From: JAIOSM01 sp023143455
Lineage (GTDB): Bacteria > Desulfobacterota > Desulfobacteria > Desulfobacterales > Desulfobacteraceae
DNA: 27,284 bases
NCBI GenBank assembly: GCA_030632885.1
Contig: DAOVTW010000044.1
Coordinates: 1 to 27,284, forward strand
Reading direction: 5' to 3'
Each line of letters starts with the position of its first letter. Position 1 is the stretch's first letter. Position numbers and translations under genes: made by a program. Shown here one piece after another: positions 15,693 to 24,489 of the stretch. The notes under the pieces were generated by a model, which did not search any database, had not been told where the DNA came from, and saw only the letters and a program-made list of their open reading frames with translations.

Positions 15693-17372
15693 TTATCCTA
15701 AAAACTCATCTATCACCTTATTAAATTCCTCATCTGTAAAGGGTTTATGAAGAATTTTATTAATACCTGAACTTTCAAGAATTGTGTTGTTAACTTTAAT
15801 ATCTCCTTGTTTATCCTCAATAAAATCACTTTGAGTTGTGATCATAATAACAGGAAGCTCACTCCGTGTAAATTTCTTTCTGATTTCTCTTGTAAGCTCT
15901 ACACCACTAATATTTGGCATGTTAAGATCAGTGATAACAAGATCAGGTTTCGCCTTAAGAATTTCAGGCATAACATCTTCTGGAGCATTGAAAAGAGCAG
16001 GCTTGTAACCTATTGCTGTGAGCTTGTTTTGATAGAGCTTAAGCATCATTTTTGAGTCATCCACAACAATAATTTTAATGGAAGTATCTTTTCCTTTTAT
16101 AGCTTTATCTTTTTCAGTTGTTTTTTCTGAAATTTTTTCTGCAAGTTCGTCTATCCCTTTTGATTTAAGAATACCAAGGAATTTTTCTCTGGTGTTGGGA
16201 TCAGCCTTTTCCACAAGGTGGGTTTCTGCTTGTTGTAAAAAAGGTTCTTCATCCAGGAGAAAGTTATATATGTTAGTTGATTCAGAATCTATCAACGCAG
16301 AAACTGCATTCTGCGAGTCTTTTGAACCTTCACGTACAATATTTTTAAGCCCGGCAACCAGAGCTTTTGAAAGATTTTTATCAATGGCTCTTGCAGCACT
16401 CATCCTGACGCTTTCTACCGGGTCCTGGAGCCCCTGGGCAAGGCAGATCGCTGATTTTTGCGAAGGCAATCGCTCCATTGCTTCATATGCAGCTTGTCTA
16501 ATATTTGCATCTTTTGGCTGTGTATTTATGATTTCTATAATAGAAGAAACAGCCGTTATATCCCCTATATAACCAAGTGTAGTTATCAGGTGAACCATAT
16601 AATCGGCTTCTGCATTTTCAAAAGCTCCAGTTAGTATAGGAACAGCTTTTATTCCTAACTTCATGATTTGATCAATGGCTGTATCTCTTGCAATAGTGTT
16701 TTTGGATTTTAAAAATTGGATGAGGGTGGCTAAAGAATATGCATCCTGTATTTCTGCAATAGCTTCAATTGCCATTTTGCTTGTTTCTTCTTCATCTGTG
16801 ACAAAAGATTTTAGCTGATCAATACCTTTTTTGCCACCAATATCAGCTATGGCAAATATTGCAGCATGTTTTAATTTCGAATCAGGGTGACTAATTAGAG
16901 GTGCGAATGCAGGAAGAGTTTCAGGAAGCCTGAACATTCCTAACGATTGTATTGCCTGCATGAGTATCGGGATATCATCTTCTTTAGATATTATTTTTTC
17001 TATCACAGGAGCAGCTTCAGTTAAGGCAAGCTCGCCTGCTGCCTTTAAAAACATAATCTTTGCCTGATTATCATTGTCTGAAATATATTTTATTACAAGT
17101 TCTGTATTCCCATAAGATTTATCAAGAATTAGCTCATATAAAGATTCTTGTATCTCAGTGTCTGAAATTTCGAGTTTTGTTAGATATTCAAGCAAAGGAT
17201 AAACAACTTGGTCAGGTGCTTTACCAAGTTCAAGAAGGGCTTTTTTCTGCACACTTGAATCTACACTTGAGTCTGAAGCAAATTGGAGTAAAGCTTTTGC
17301 TTTTACAAGATCTTTTTCTCCAAGGCAGAATTTTAATTCGTCAATAAATTCAACAGGATTTATTTCAGCCAT
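15693..17372 (-). CDS. HEAT-repeat protein with C-terminal CheY-like receiver
   Basis: Residues 1 to about 415 of this 559-residue protein are tandem helical HEAT-like repeats, with recurring patterns such as DSKLKHAAIFAIADIGG and ANIRQAAYEAMERLPS. A short charged linker leads to a receiver domain at about 432-559 with acidic pocket D438 and D439, phospho-acceptor D482 in DLNMP, T512 and K543 in HKPF, so it should be phosphorylatable. There is no DNA-binding or enzymatic output domain, so the scaffold itself probably acts as a protein-protein output. It lies 15 bases after cheR in the chemosensory operon, which has no stand-alone CheY, so it is a natural phosphate target of the adjacent CheA. 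AAGGA precedes the ATG. Exact output is unknown. Confidence 0.9.
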   Translation of the reverse strand: MAEINPVEFIDELKFCLGEKDLVKAKALLQFASDSSVDSSVQKKALLELGKAPDQVVYPLLEYLTKLEISDTEIQESLYELILDKSYGNTELVIKYISDNDNQAKIMFLKAAGELALTEAAPVIEKIISKEDDIPILMQAIQSLGMFRLPETLPAFAPLISHPDSKLKHAAIFAIADIGGKKGIDQLKSFVTDEEETSKMAIEAIAEIQDAYSLATLIQFLKSKNTIARDTAIDQIMKLGIKAVPILTGAFENAEADYMVHLITTLGYIGDITAVSSIIEIINTQPKDANIRQAAYEAMERLPSQKSAICLAQGLQDPVESVRMSAARAIDKNLSKALVAGLKNIVREGSKDSQNAVSALIDSESTNIYNFLLDEEPFLQQAETHLVEKADPNTREKFLGILKSKGIDELAEKISEKTTEKDKAIKGKDTSIKIIVVDDSKMMLKLYQNKLTAIGYKPALFNAPEDVMPEILKAKPDLVITDLNMPNISGVELTREIRKKFTRSELPVIMITTQSDFIEDKQGDIKVNNTILESSGINKILHKPFTDEEFNKVIDEFLG

Positions 17373-17387
17373 GGTATTTTTCCTTTT

Positions 17388-18227
17388 TTATTTAAATTGA
17401 TAAAAAGTTGATTTTAAATATCTTTGTGATTTAAAAAGATCTGTTACATTGGTTAAAGATTCAGTTGCCCCGATTAGTAAATACCCGTCGGGTTCAAGTG
17501 CTCTTGCAAGACTTGTATATATTCTTTTTCTGTCTTCTGCTGTAAAATAGATCATAACATTTCTGCATAGAATAATATCAAATTTCCCCATGCCGACTAA
17601 AGGTTTGATAAGGTTAATTTTATTAAACTGCACCATGATTCTTATTTGGTCTTTAATTCGCCACTTGTCTCCGTTTTCCTCAAAGTATTTAAACAGTTTG
17701 CTTTGTTCAAGTCCTCTTGATACTTCAAATTTATTATAACTGCCATAACTTGCCTGGGCTACAGCTGAATCTGAGATGTCTGTCCCTAGAAGTCTTAAGT
17801 TATAGTTGGAAGTAGAAATACCCATTTCATTAAGGGTCATTGCTATACTGTATATCTCCTGGCCTGTCGAGCTGGCAGCACTCCAAAGTTTTAGCGAAGG
17901 TTTTAATGTAGAATTTTTTGAGCGTTTATCAATAAGGTCAGGTAATATTTTATGTTGAAGCAGTTCAAAAGGTGTTTTGTCCCTAAAAAAATAGGTTTCA
18001 TTCGTTGAAATTGCATCTATGATTTCTTCTTGTATTTTTTTTTTGCTATCTGATTTTGATTTAAGGTATAAATCTTGAAATGTGGAACATCCATATTTAT
18101 CAAGTAAGGAATTCAGCCGTGTTTCAAGCAAATACTCTTTGCCAGGCTCAAGAGCTATCCCTGATGAATCATAAATATATTTTTTAAATATTTGGAATTC
18201 ATTGGGAGTAACTTTTATTCTTACCAT
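17388..18227 (-). CDS. cheR: Chemoreceptor methyltransferase CheR
   Basis: A 279-residue S-adenosylmethionine-dependent enzyme that methylates glutamates on chemoreceptors. It has the N-terminal helical CheR domain, TNETYFFRD at 75-83, the SAM-binding motif SAASSTGQEIYSIAM at 116-130, LGTDIS and ILCRNVMIYF. Length is typical and there is no TPR extension. The ribosome site is weak (AGG about 11 bases ahead). It lies 25 bases after cheB and works against it in adaptation. No receptor gene is present in the window, so its substrate lies elsewhere. Confidence 0.96.
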   Translation of the reverse strand: MVRIKVTPNEFQIFKKYIYDSSGIALEPGKEYLLETRLNSLLDKYGCSTFQDLYLKSKSDSKKKIQEEIIDAISTNETYFFRDKTPFELLQHKILPDLIDKRSKNSTLKPSLKLWSAASSTGQEIYSIAMTLNEMGISTSNYNLRLLGTDISDSAVAQASYGSYNKFEVSRGLEQSKLFKYFEENGDKWRIKDQIRIMVQFNKINLIKPLVGMGKFDIILCRNVMIYFTAEDRKRIYTSLARALEPDGYLLIGATESLTNVTDLFKSQRYLKSTFYQFK

Positions 18228-18252
18228 ATTATTGTAGCCTGATTAAATGGGT

Positions 18253-19350
18253 TTAAATGATATTTACAGTTTTAGTAATTTCATCTGCAATTTTATTCAA
18301 AGGTGCAATTACATCTGCGATGCCAGACTCTGTCGGTTTTTTTGGCATTCCATATACTGTACAGGTGGCTGCATCCTGAGCAATTATCAAGCTACCGGTT
18401 TTCTTCATCTGTATAAGTCCTTCTGTTCCGTCCGAACCCATGCCTGTCATAATTACACCTGTTGCCCTGCCAACATAATGTTGCGCAATTGACATAAACA
18501 GGTAATCAGCAGAAGGTTTGCAACTATTCATTGGAGGATCATCAGTTATTTTAAGTTTTCTCGATATTCCATCAGCTCCTGCAACTATTTTCATCTGCTT
18601 ACCACCGGGGGCAATATAAATTTTACCAATTTCTATTTTATCACCATGCTCTGCTTCTTTTACTTCAAGTTGAGATTTCTTATTTAAACTGTTTGCAAGG
18701 GATTTTGTAAATAGAGCTGGCATATGCTGTACTATCAGAATTGATGCTTGCAGATTAGCAGGAAGAGCTGGAATCATTGCTGAAAGAGCATTTGGGCCAC
18801 CTGTTGAAATTCCGATTCCAATGATTTGGGAAGGTGTTTTTTTATTTCTTTTTTGGATGCACTTGAATGGGGGCGGTGTCCCTGTTGGCTTGGAGAGCAA
18901 AGAAGGTTTTGAGAGCTTATCCCTGATTTTATTAAGGGTTAGTTTTTGCCTTATCAGGGTGTCAATAATTGGCTGAATTGCCTGTTTAACTTTCTCAAGA
19001 TTTTTTGCCATTGAACCCTGATCAGGCTTAGGGACAAAATCAAAAGCTCCGAGCTCAAGTGCTTTTATTGTCATCTCACTGCCCTGTTGAGTAAGTGTGC
19101 TTAGCATTATAGCAACAGGGGGAGATTGCATTTGGTTTAATTGTTCTAGCACCTCAATCCCATTGACTTCCGGCATTTCTATATCAAGGGTGATAACATC
19201 TGGCTTTAGAGTTTTTATTTTGGAGAGTGCAATTTTACCATTATTTGCAACACCAACAATTTCAACTCCGGGGATTTCTTTTAAGACATCCCCCACAATC
19301 TTTCTATATACAATAGTGTCGTCAATAATGAGAATTTTTAATGTAGCCAT
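18253..19350 (-). CDS. cheB: Chemoreceptor methylesterase/deamidase CheB
   Basis: A 365-residue response-regulator enzyme. The receiver (about 1-120) has D10 and D11 and phospho-acceptor D56 in TLDIEMP. The methylesterase domain (about 174-360) has the triad S182 in GISTGGP, H209 in VQHMP and D307 in MTGMGSDG. Phosphorylation by CheA would activate removal of methyl groups from receptors. Its start overlaps the cheW stop by one base (TAATG), so the two are translationally coupled. The linker (about 135-173) is long and basic. Confidence 0.97.
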   Translation of the reverse strand: MATLKILIIDDTIVYRKIVGDVLKEIPGVEIVGVANNGKIALSKIKTLKPDVITLDIEMPEVNGIEVLEQLNQMQSPPVAIMLSTLTQQGSEMTIKALELGAFDFVPKPDQGSMAKNLEKVKQAIQPIIDTLIRQKLTLNKIRDKLSKPSLLSKPTGTPPPFKCIQKRNKKTPSQIIGIGISTGGPNALSAMIPALPANLQASILIVQHMPALFTKSLANSLNKKSQLEVKEAEHGDKIEIGKIYIAPGGKQMKIVAGADGISRKLKITDDPPMNSCKPSADYLFMSIAQHYVGRATGVIMTGMGSDGTEGLIQMKKTGSLIIAQDAATCTVYGMPKKPTESGIADVIAPLNKIADEITKTVNII

Positions 19351-19799
19351 TATTCCTTCAATACTTCATTTATGTTAAGGATTCCAATTAATTTATCCTC
19401 AGTTTTTAATACACTGCTGAAGAATTTACCTTTAATTCCATTTAAATTTGAGGGTGGTGGTTCTGTATGCTCTTCATTGCCATGGACAACATCGCTTATG
19501 GAGTCTACTAAAAGACCTATGTGTTCATCTTTTGAGCTTACAATAATATTTCTGCTATCTTTATTTCTTTTGTTTTCTGATAATTTAAGTTTTTTACCTA
19601 GATCTATAATAGTTACAATTTTCCCTCTTAAATTAAGGATTCCAATGACATAATCCGATGATTGAGGGACTTTGGTAATTTCAAAATGTTTGTTAATCTC
19701 CTGAATATTAAGAATATTAATCCCACATAATGCTCCGCCAACATAAAATGTTGCAAGCTCCATATCACCTTTTGTATCTATAACATCATCATCTACCAT
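19350..19799 (-). CDS. cheW: Chemotaxis adaptor CheW
   Basis: A 149-residue single CheW domain linking receptors to CheA. The SH3-like fold motifs are present: ATFYVGGALCGINI, the VIGILNLRGKIVTIIDL core, and IGLLVDSISDV. AGGGG precedes the ATG by about nine bases. It lies 37 bases after cheA, and its TAA stop shares a base with the cheB start codon. Confidence 0.95.
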   Translation of the reverse strand: MVDDDVIDTKGDMELATFYVGGALCGINILNIQEINKHFEITKVPQSSDYVIGILNLRGKIVTIIDLGKKLKLSENKRNKDSRNIIVSSKDEHIGLLVDSISDVVHGNEEHTEPPPSNLNGIKGKFFSSVLKTEDKLIGILNINEVLKE

Positions 19800-19836
19800 A
19801 ATAATTGCCCCTTATGTTAAAGAAATTCTTGTTTTC

Positions 19837-22800
19837 TTACATCTTGAGAGTTTTTTTGATAAGCTTCATAAGCTTTTCTCTGTCAAGCTTGATTTCATAT
19901 TCATCAATCCCTACTTTTCTTCCCTTTTGAATATGAGATTCACTTGCGAGAGAAGTCAAAGCAATGACTTTAAAATGAGAATATTCCGGAGTGTCTTTAA
20001 TTTTTTTTGTGAGTTCAAATCCGTCCATATTAGGCATTTCAAGATCGGTAACAATAATATCAATATCTTCTGATCTTTCTTTAAGTAGTTCCCAGGCGAT
20101 CCGTCCATCTTCTGCTTCAAGAACAATAAATCCCTCGTCCGACATAAATGATTTGACCTGATTTCTAAAAAATGCTGAATCCTCTGCAAAGAGTATTGTT
20201 TTTTCCCCTCCTTTCTCAAGGAGCTGTTCTTTTGTCTCCACATCTTTTTGAAACCATTCAGGATTCATCTCTTTCATAAACTCAAAAATATCAATAAGCA
20301 AAGTTGTTTTTTCGTTGATGATCATTGAGCCAGTTATGCATGTTTGTCTTAAGGTACTTTCATCAATTTCAAGAGCTATTTCAAGTGCATCTACAGGAGG
20401 AGTTACCATAAGTCCAAGTTCCTTGCCTTTTACTCTAAAGACAATTACTTCCTGCTGTTCTCTTGCAGAAAGAGGTTTGACATCTGCAACTTGGGAAATT
20501 TCATAAAGGGGCAGGGCACCTCCTCTGTATTGAACAACTTTTCTATTACTAACTTCTTCGATATCTGACAATTCAATTCTTTCAATTCTTTCAACAATGT
20601 TTAATGGTGCTGCAAAATGTTCTGTTTCATCGTTTCGGAAGGTAAGTAATGCAACCCTCTCGTCGTTCTGGCTTTTCTCGTCAGCGATTGCTTTTTTCAC
20701 TTCTTTTTTCTTGATTATGGCAGTGAGATCAGCCATTCGGGCAAGACTTGAAATGTCTAAAATTAGTGCTACCCTGCCGTCTCCCATAATCGTAGCTCCG
20801 GCATAGGCCTCACATTTTTTTAAGTGTCGTCCTACAGGCTTTACAACAATTTCTTCAGAATCAAGAAGCTCGCCAACAACAAGACCATATTTGAATGCAC
20901 CCGCTGATACTACAGCTATGTTAACAGCACTTGAAGCATGATATCTTCTGTCTTCTACTTGTCTTTCAGGTATATCCTCTGATTGGTTATCAACCTGATC
21001 ATCACCTAAAGGATCTTCCATATTGTTTTCATCGGTTACTTCAAGTTGTTTGGAGCGCCTGTCTGCAACATTTTTTCTTCTATCCTCACGCTTGGTATCA
21101 TCTTCAGGATTAACAAATGTTTTTTCAATGGCTAGAACCTCAGCTAGGTTTAGAAGTGGAAGCAGTTCACCTCTTAACCTCACAACGCTTGCATCTCCTA
21201 CTTTTTCTACTCGTGTTTTGATATCTCCGGCTGGGATTCTTAGAAGTTCATCAAGGTTTACCTGAGGGATTGCATATTTTTCATCGCCAATTGCGGCTAT
21301 CTGACTTGGGATTATGGCAAGGGTCAAGGGTAATCTGATTTGTGTAGTAGTCCCTTTTCCAGGTGTTGAGTCAAGCTCAATAATACCTCCAAGGGTTTCA
21401 ATATTTGTAATAACTACATCCATACCAACGCCTCTTCCTGAGACGTCAGTCACTTTTTCGGCTGTGGAAAATCCAGCCATGAAGATAAGTTCTATTTGTT
21501 CTTTGTCTGACATTTCTGAAATTTGGGTTTCAGTTACAAGTCCTTTTGAAAAAGCTATAGTAGAAATTGTTTCCGGGTCAAGCCCTTTGCCATCATCGGA
21601 TATTTCAATATTAACCTGGCCTGCTTCATGGTAGGCTCTTAATTTAATTTTACCAGTGGCATCTTTTCCTATCCGTTCTCTTTCAACAGGAGATTCGATA
21701 CCATGGTCAACAGAATTTCTTATAAGATGGGTCAAGGGATCATTGATTGATTCAAGGATTGTTTTGTCAAGTTCTACTTCTTGTCCTTCGATTTGAAGGT
21801 CTATTGATTTTTCTAAATCCCGTGACATATCTCTTACAATTCTTGTAAACTTAGTGAAAATATTTCCAATTGGTTGCATTCTGGTTTTCATGATAGCTTC
21901 TTGTAATTCAGAAGTAATCATATCAATTCGTTGGCTTGATTGCTCAGTTGCTTTTTCATTGGAAGAATTAACACCCTGTAAAAGTTGATTCCGACTTAGA
22001 ACAAGTTCACCTGCAAGGTCCATAAGAGTATCAAGCAGGTTAACATTTACTCTTAACGAGGTCTGCGGTTTTGTGGATCCGATTGCTTTTGCATCCTCAG
22101 TTGCAACCGGCTCTTCAACCTTGACTTTTTCAATTTTTAAAGCTTTTTTGACAGGTTTTTTTGCAACTTTCTTTTTAGCTTCATTTTTAACTTCAGGCTG
22201 TTTTTTTTCTATAACAACAGGTTTTTTCTTTTCAATTTTAGTTTGTTTAACCGGCTCAGTGTCTTTAGTCCCCTGTGAAGATATGATCATATCATCAGTA
22301 ACAAGATGGATAAACGTCTCATCAATTTCAAAGAGGGTTGAAGCCATGTCATATTCAATAATGGATGAAAAAAGAATTTGAAAGGGAATCCTGGAGGAAA
22401 AAGCATCATCGTCTAGAGTCCCAATGGATACAAAATCTATTTTTGAATCTATTATTATGCCAGTTTTCTCAATATTTTGTAGAACATGAAGAGGGTTTTT
22501 ATTTTTAAGTTGGATATCAGTTATAAGATCATATTCAACAATAAAAATATTTTTCCCATCTTCCCGGTGTTGTTCAATTTCGTATAAAGAAATATCAACA
22601 AACAGACCATCGTCAGCAAATTCAATATCAACAAGCTCTGAAATAATTTCAAGCCTATCATCATCTAATGATTCTTTTGTTATGTCTGATAACATTTCAA
22701 TATGACTTGAAACGTCTTCCTCATTACTTTGGCTAATATCCTTTAACATCGCTTCAAGTTTGTCAAAACCATTGAGCAGAACACTTATTTTTTCAGAATC

Positions 22801-23052
22801 CGGGATCAGTTCTTTTTCTCTGATTAAGCCCAGAACATTTTCAAGGCTGTGTGAAAGTTCTTTAATGGTCACAAGCCCCATAAAACCTGCGCCGCCTTTT
22901 ATTGAATGTGCTGCCCTGAATACATTGTTTACTAAATCAACATCTATATCTGCACCGTTTTGTTCAATAGATAATAGATCGCTCTCAATATCTCCAAGGT
23001 GGTCAAGAGATTCATCGACATACATTCGTAAGGTTTCATCATCTTCAAACAT
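19837..23052 (-). CDS. cheA: Hybrid chemotaxis histidine kinase CheA with two CheW domains and a receiver
   Basis: A 1071-residue cytoplasmic kinase. Hpt domain about 1-105 with phospho-acceptor H49 in AAHSIKGG; a divergent region about 134-255 in the place of P2; a Lys/Glu-rich linker 268-320; dimerisation helices from 332; an ATPase domain with N-box HLIRNSVDHG (443-451), DDGKGLD (486-492) and GRGVGMD (539-545); a first CheW domain about 580-775, interrupted at about 648-706 by a charged insert with repeated DRR; a second CheW domain about 798-935; and a receiver about 950-1071 with D958 and D1003. The usual receiver KP is KL here. AGGAGA (23059-23064) gives a strong start. It heads the chemosensory operon. 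The fused receiver could act as a phosphate sink or output, as in FrzE-type kinases. Confidence 0.96.
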   Translation of the reverse strand: MFEDDETLRMYVDESLDHLGDIESDLLSIEQNGADIDVDLVNNVFRAAHSIKGGAGFMGLVTIKELSHSLENVLGLIREKELIPDSEKISVLLNGFDKLEAMLKDISQSNEEDVSSHIEMLSDITKESLDDDRLEIISELVDIEFADDGLFVDISLYEIEQHREDGKNIFIVEYDLITDIQLKNKNPLHVLQNIEKTGIIIDSKIDFVSIGTLDDDAFSSRIPFQILFSSIIEYDMASTLFEIDETFIHLVTDDMIISSQGTKDTEPVKQTKIEKKKPVVIEKKQPEVKNEAKKKVAKKPVKKALKIEKVKVEEPVATEDAKAIGSTKPQTSLRVNVNLLDTLMDLAGELVLSRNQLLQGVNSSNEKATEQSSQRIDMITSELQEAIMKTRMQPIGNIFTKFTRIVRDMSRDLEKSIDLQIEGQEVELDKTILESINDPLTHLIRNSVDHGIESPVERERIGKDATGKIKLRAYHEAGQVNIEISDDGKGLDPETISTIAFSKGLVTETQISEMSDKEQIELIFMAGFSTAEKVTDVSGRGVGMDVVITNIETLGGIIELDSTPGKGTTTQIRLPLTLAIIPSQIAAIGDEKYAIPQVNLDELLRIPAGDIKTRVEKVGDASVVRLRGELLPLLNLAEVLAIEKTFVNPEDDTKREDRRKNVADRRSKQLEVTDENNMEDPLGDDQVDNQSEDIPERQVEDRRYHASSAVNIAVVSAGAFKYGLVVGELLDSEEIVVKPVGRHLKKCEAYAGATIMGDGRVALILDISSLARMADLTAIIKKKEVKKAIADEKSQNDERVALLTFRNDETEHFAAPLNIVERIERIELSDIEEVSNRKVVQYRGGALPLYEISQVADVKPLSAREQQEVIVFRVKGKELGLMVTPPVDALEIALEIDESTLRQTCITGSMIINEKTTLLIDIFEFMKEMNPEWFQKDVETKEQLLEKGGEKTILFAEDSAFFRNQVKSFMSDEGFIVLEAEDGRIAWELLKERSEDIDIIVTDLEMPNMDGFELTKKIKDTPEYSHFKVIALTSLASESHIQKGRKVGIDEYEIKLDREKLMKLIKKTLKM

Positions 23053-23097
23053 TATTATTCTCCTGAAAAGTTGAATAGTTACGAACTGAATAAAGTA

Positions 23098-23103
23098 TTA
23101 TAG
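23098..23103 (-). promoter_or_regulatory. Possible -10 element ahead of cheA
   Basis: On the minus strand a perfect TATAAT lies about 46 bases before the cheA start in the 102-base gap after the U32 gene. The -35 at the right distance is only a T-run, so the promoter is weak or needs an activator. No hairpin terminator separates the U32 gene from cheA, so readthrough is also possible. Confidence 0.3.
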
Positions 23104-23154
23104 AAAAAGTTTACATAAAAAAAAATGAAAAGTCAAACTAAAGATTAAAAAAAA

Positions 23155-24378
23155 TTAATTAACTTTTCGTATTATATCCATTGCTTCGGCTTTGATATTT
23201 ATTTCAAAGATTGAACAAGTATTTGGTTTGGCATGGGGAATAGGGTTGTGCTCAATATCAAACATTTTAGTTATTTGAATTGATTTAAGAGGAGTGGCAG
23301 GAGAGAGAATCTCTATATAATCGTTTTCCATTAAACTGTTTCTGATTTCAACGAGATACTCATTGTCACCACGTTTTTCTAACATTTTTCCAATAAATGT
23401 ATGAATTTTCCCATCATGTTTATTTTTATAGTTTGGAATGATTTGATCCGGGGCATCTAAAAAAAATCCCGTACAGTATTTCCTGTGATAAACATTATCA
23501 AGCTCCCGCGTCCATTCGGGTTTTACGGCATAATTATGAGAGTCATGACAATATGAATCAATTGCATGGCGATAAGTTTTTGTTACTGATGCGAGATAAT
23601 TAACTCCTTTCATTCGGCCTTCGATTTTTAAAGATGTCACGCCTGTATTGATTATTTCAGGGATATTTTGGAGCATGCAAAGGTCCTTGGAATTAAATAT
23701 ATATGATCCCCTTTCATCTTCCGCAAGAGGGTAGTACTCATCAGGGCGCATCTCTTCCACGATGGAATATCGCCATCGGCACGGATGACTGCATAGCCCT
23801 CTGTTACTGTCACGTAAAGTATAAAAACTGCTGAGCAGGCATCTTCCGGAATAAGAAATGCACATGGCGCCATGTATGAACACTTCAGTTTCTGTGATTG
23901 ATTTCGAAGTGATTTCGTTTATTTCAACTATAGACAATTCCCGTGCAAGGTTGACCCGTTTAATGCCCAGATTTTTCCAGAATTGTGCGGTATTATAGTT
24001 GGTTGTATTTGACTGTGTGGAAAGATGAATATCAATATCAGGTATTATTTCTTTTGCTTTCAATATAATGCCAGGATCAGAAATAATTACAGCGTCAGGG
24101 TTAATTTTTCCAATTTTGTCTAAAAGCTGGTGAATTTTTTTTTGTTCATCATTTCTGGAATATATATTTAAAGCCAAATATACTTTTTTCTTTTTTTTAT
24201 GGGCATATTCCACAGCATCAAAAAGTTCTTTTTCTGAAAAATTACCGGAAAAATTTCTGAGGCTGAATTCTTTTCCGGCTAGATAAACAGCATCAGCTCC
24301 ATAATGAATCGCTATTTTTAGCTTTTCAAAATTGCCAGCAGGTGCCAGAAGCTCAGGTTTTTTTATTTTTCTTGACAT
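23155..24378 (-). CDS. Peptidase U32 family protein, TrhP (YegQ)-like
   Basis: A 407-residue U32-family protein. The N-terminal ELLAPAG and the signature EVFIHGAMC at 165-173, continuing YSGRC, are complete; cysteines at 173, 180, 196 and 200 fit the conserved set of the family. Members of this subgroup (YegQ/TrhP) take part in tRNA U34 hydroxylation to 5-hydroxyuridine using prephenate, while relatives (RlhA) act on 23S rRNA or, in pairs, in ubiquinone synthesis; true protease activity is doubtful for most. I chose the ATG at 24378, with GAG upstream, because a longer frame from 24426 would run through the tRNA-Arg gene. Its position right after a tRNA gene fits, but does not prove, a tRNA role. 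Confidence 0.88.
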   Translation of the reverse strand: MSRKIKKPELLAPAGNFEKLKIAIHYGADAVYLAGKEFSLRNFSGNFSEKELFDAVEYAHKKKKKVYLALNIYSRNDEQKKIHQLLDKIGKINPDAVIISDPGIILKAKEIIPDIDIHLSTQSNTTNYNTAQFWKNLGIKRVNLARELSIVEINEITSKSITETEVFIHGAMCISYSGRCLLSSFYTLRDSNRGLCSHPCRWRYSIVEEMRPDEYYPLAEDERGSYIFNSKDLCMLQNIPEIINTGVTSLKIEGRMKGVNYLASVTKTYRHAIDSYCHDSHNYAVKPEWTRELDNVYHRKYCTGFFLDAPDQIIPNYKNKHDGKIHTFIGKMLEKRGDNEYLVEIRNSLMENDYIEILSPATPLKSIQITKMFDIEHNPIPHAKPNTCSIFEINIKAEAMDIIRKVN

Positions 24379-24394
24379 AGAATCAACTCTTAAG

Positions 24395-24469
24395 TGGTGC
24401 CCCCGGCAAGAATCGAACTTGCGCACATGGATTAGGAATCCAATGCTCTATCCACTGAGCTACGGGGGC
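24395..24469 (-). tRNA. tRNA-Arg (anticodon CCU)
   Basis: A 75-base cloverleaf on the minus strand. The acceptor stem GCCCCCG pairs with CGGGGGC, CCA is encoded, the D arm GCTC/GAGC and T arm GCAAG-TTCGATT-CTTGC are normal, and the anticodon loop is TTCCTAA, giving CCT for AGG codons. The outermost anticodon-stem pair (27-43) appears to be T-T. It lies 20 bases after mltD and 16 bases before the U32 gene, so it may be processed from a shared transcript. Confidence 0.96.
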
Positions 24470-24489
24470 ACATAGTTTAATCAGCAGGC

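Noticed and set aside
16078..16572. 164-codon plus-strand frame inside the HEAT/receiver gene
   Set aside because: Antisense shadow of a helical repeat protein with no initiation signal or motif.
24379..24426. N-terminal extension of the U32 protein
   Set aside because: It would be translated through the 3' end of the tRNA-Arg gene; the ATG at 24378 begins the family-like sequence.
24395..24469. tRNA-Arg as a mobile-element attachment site
   Set aside because: No integrase gene and no direct repeat of the tRNA 3' end were seen nearby; the flanks are housekeeping genes.
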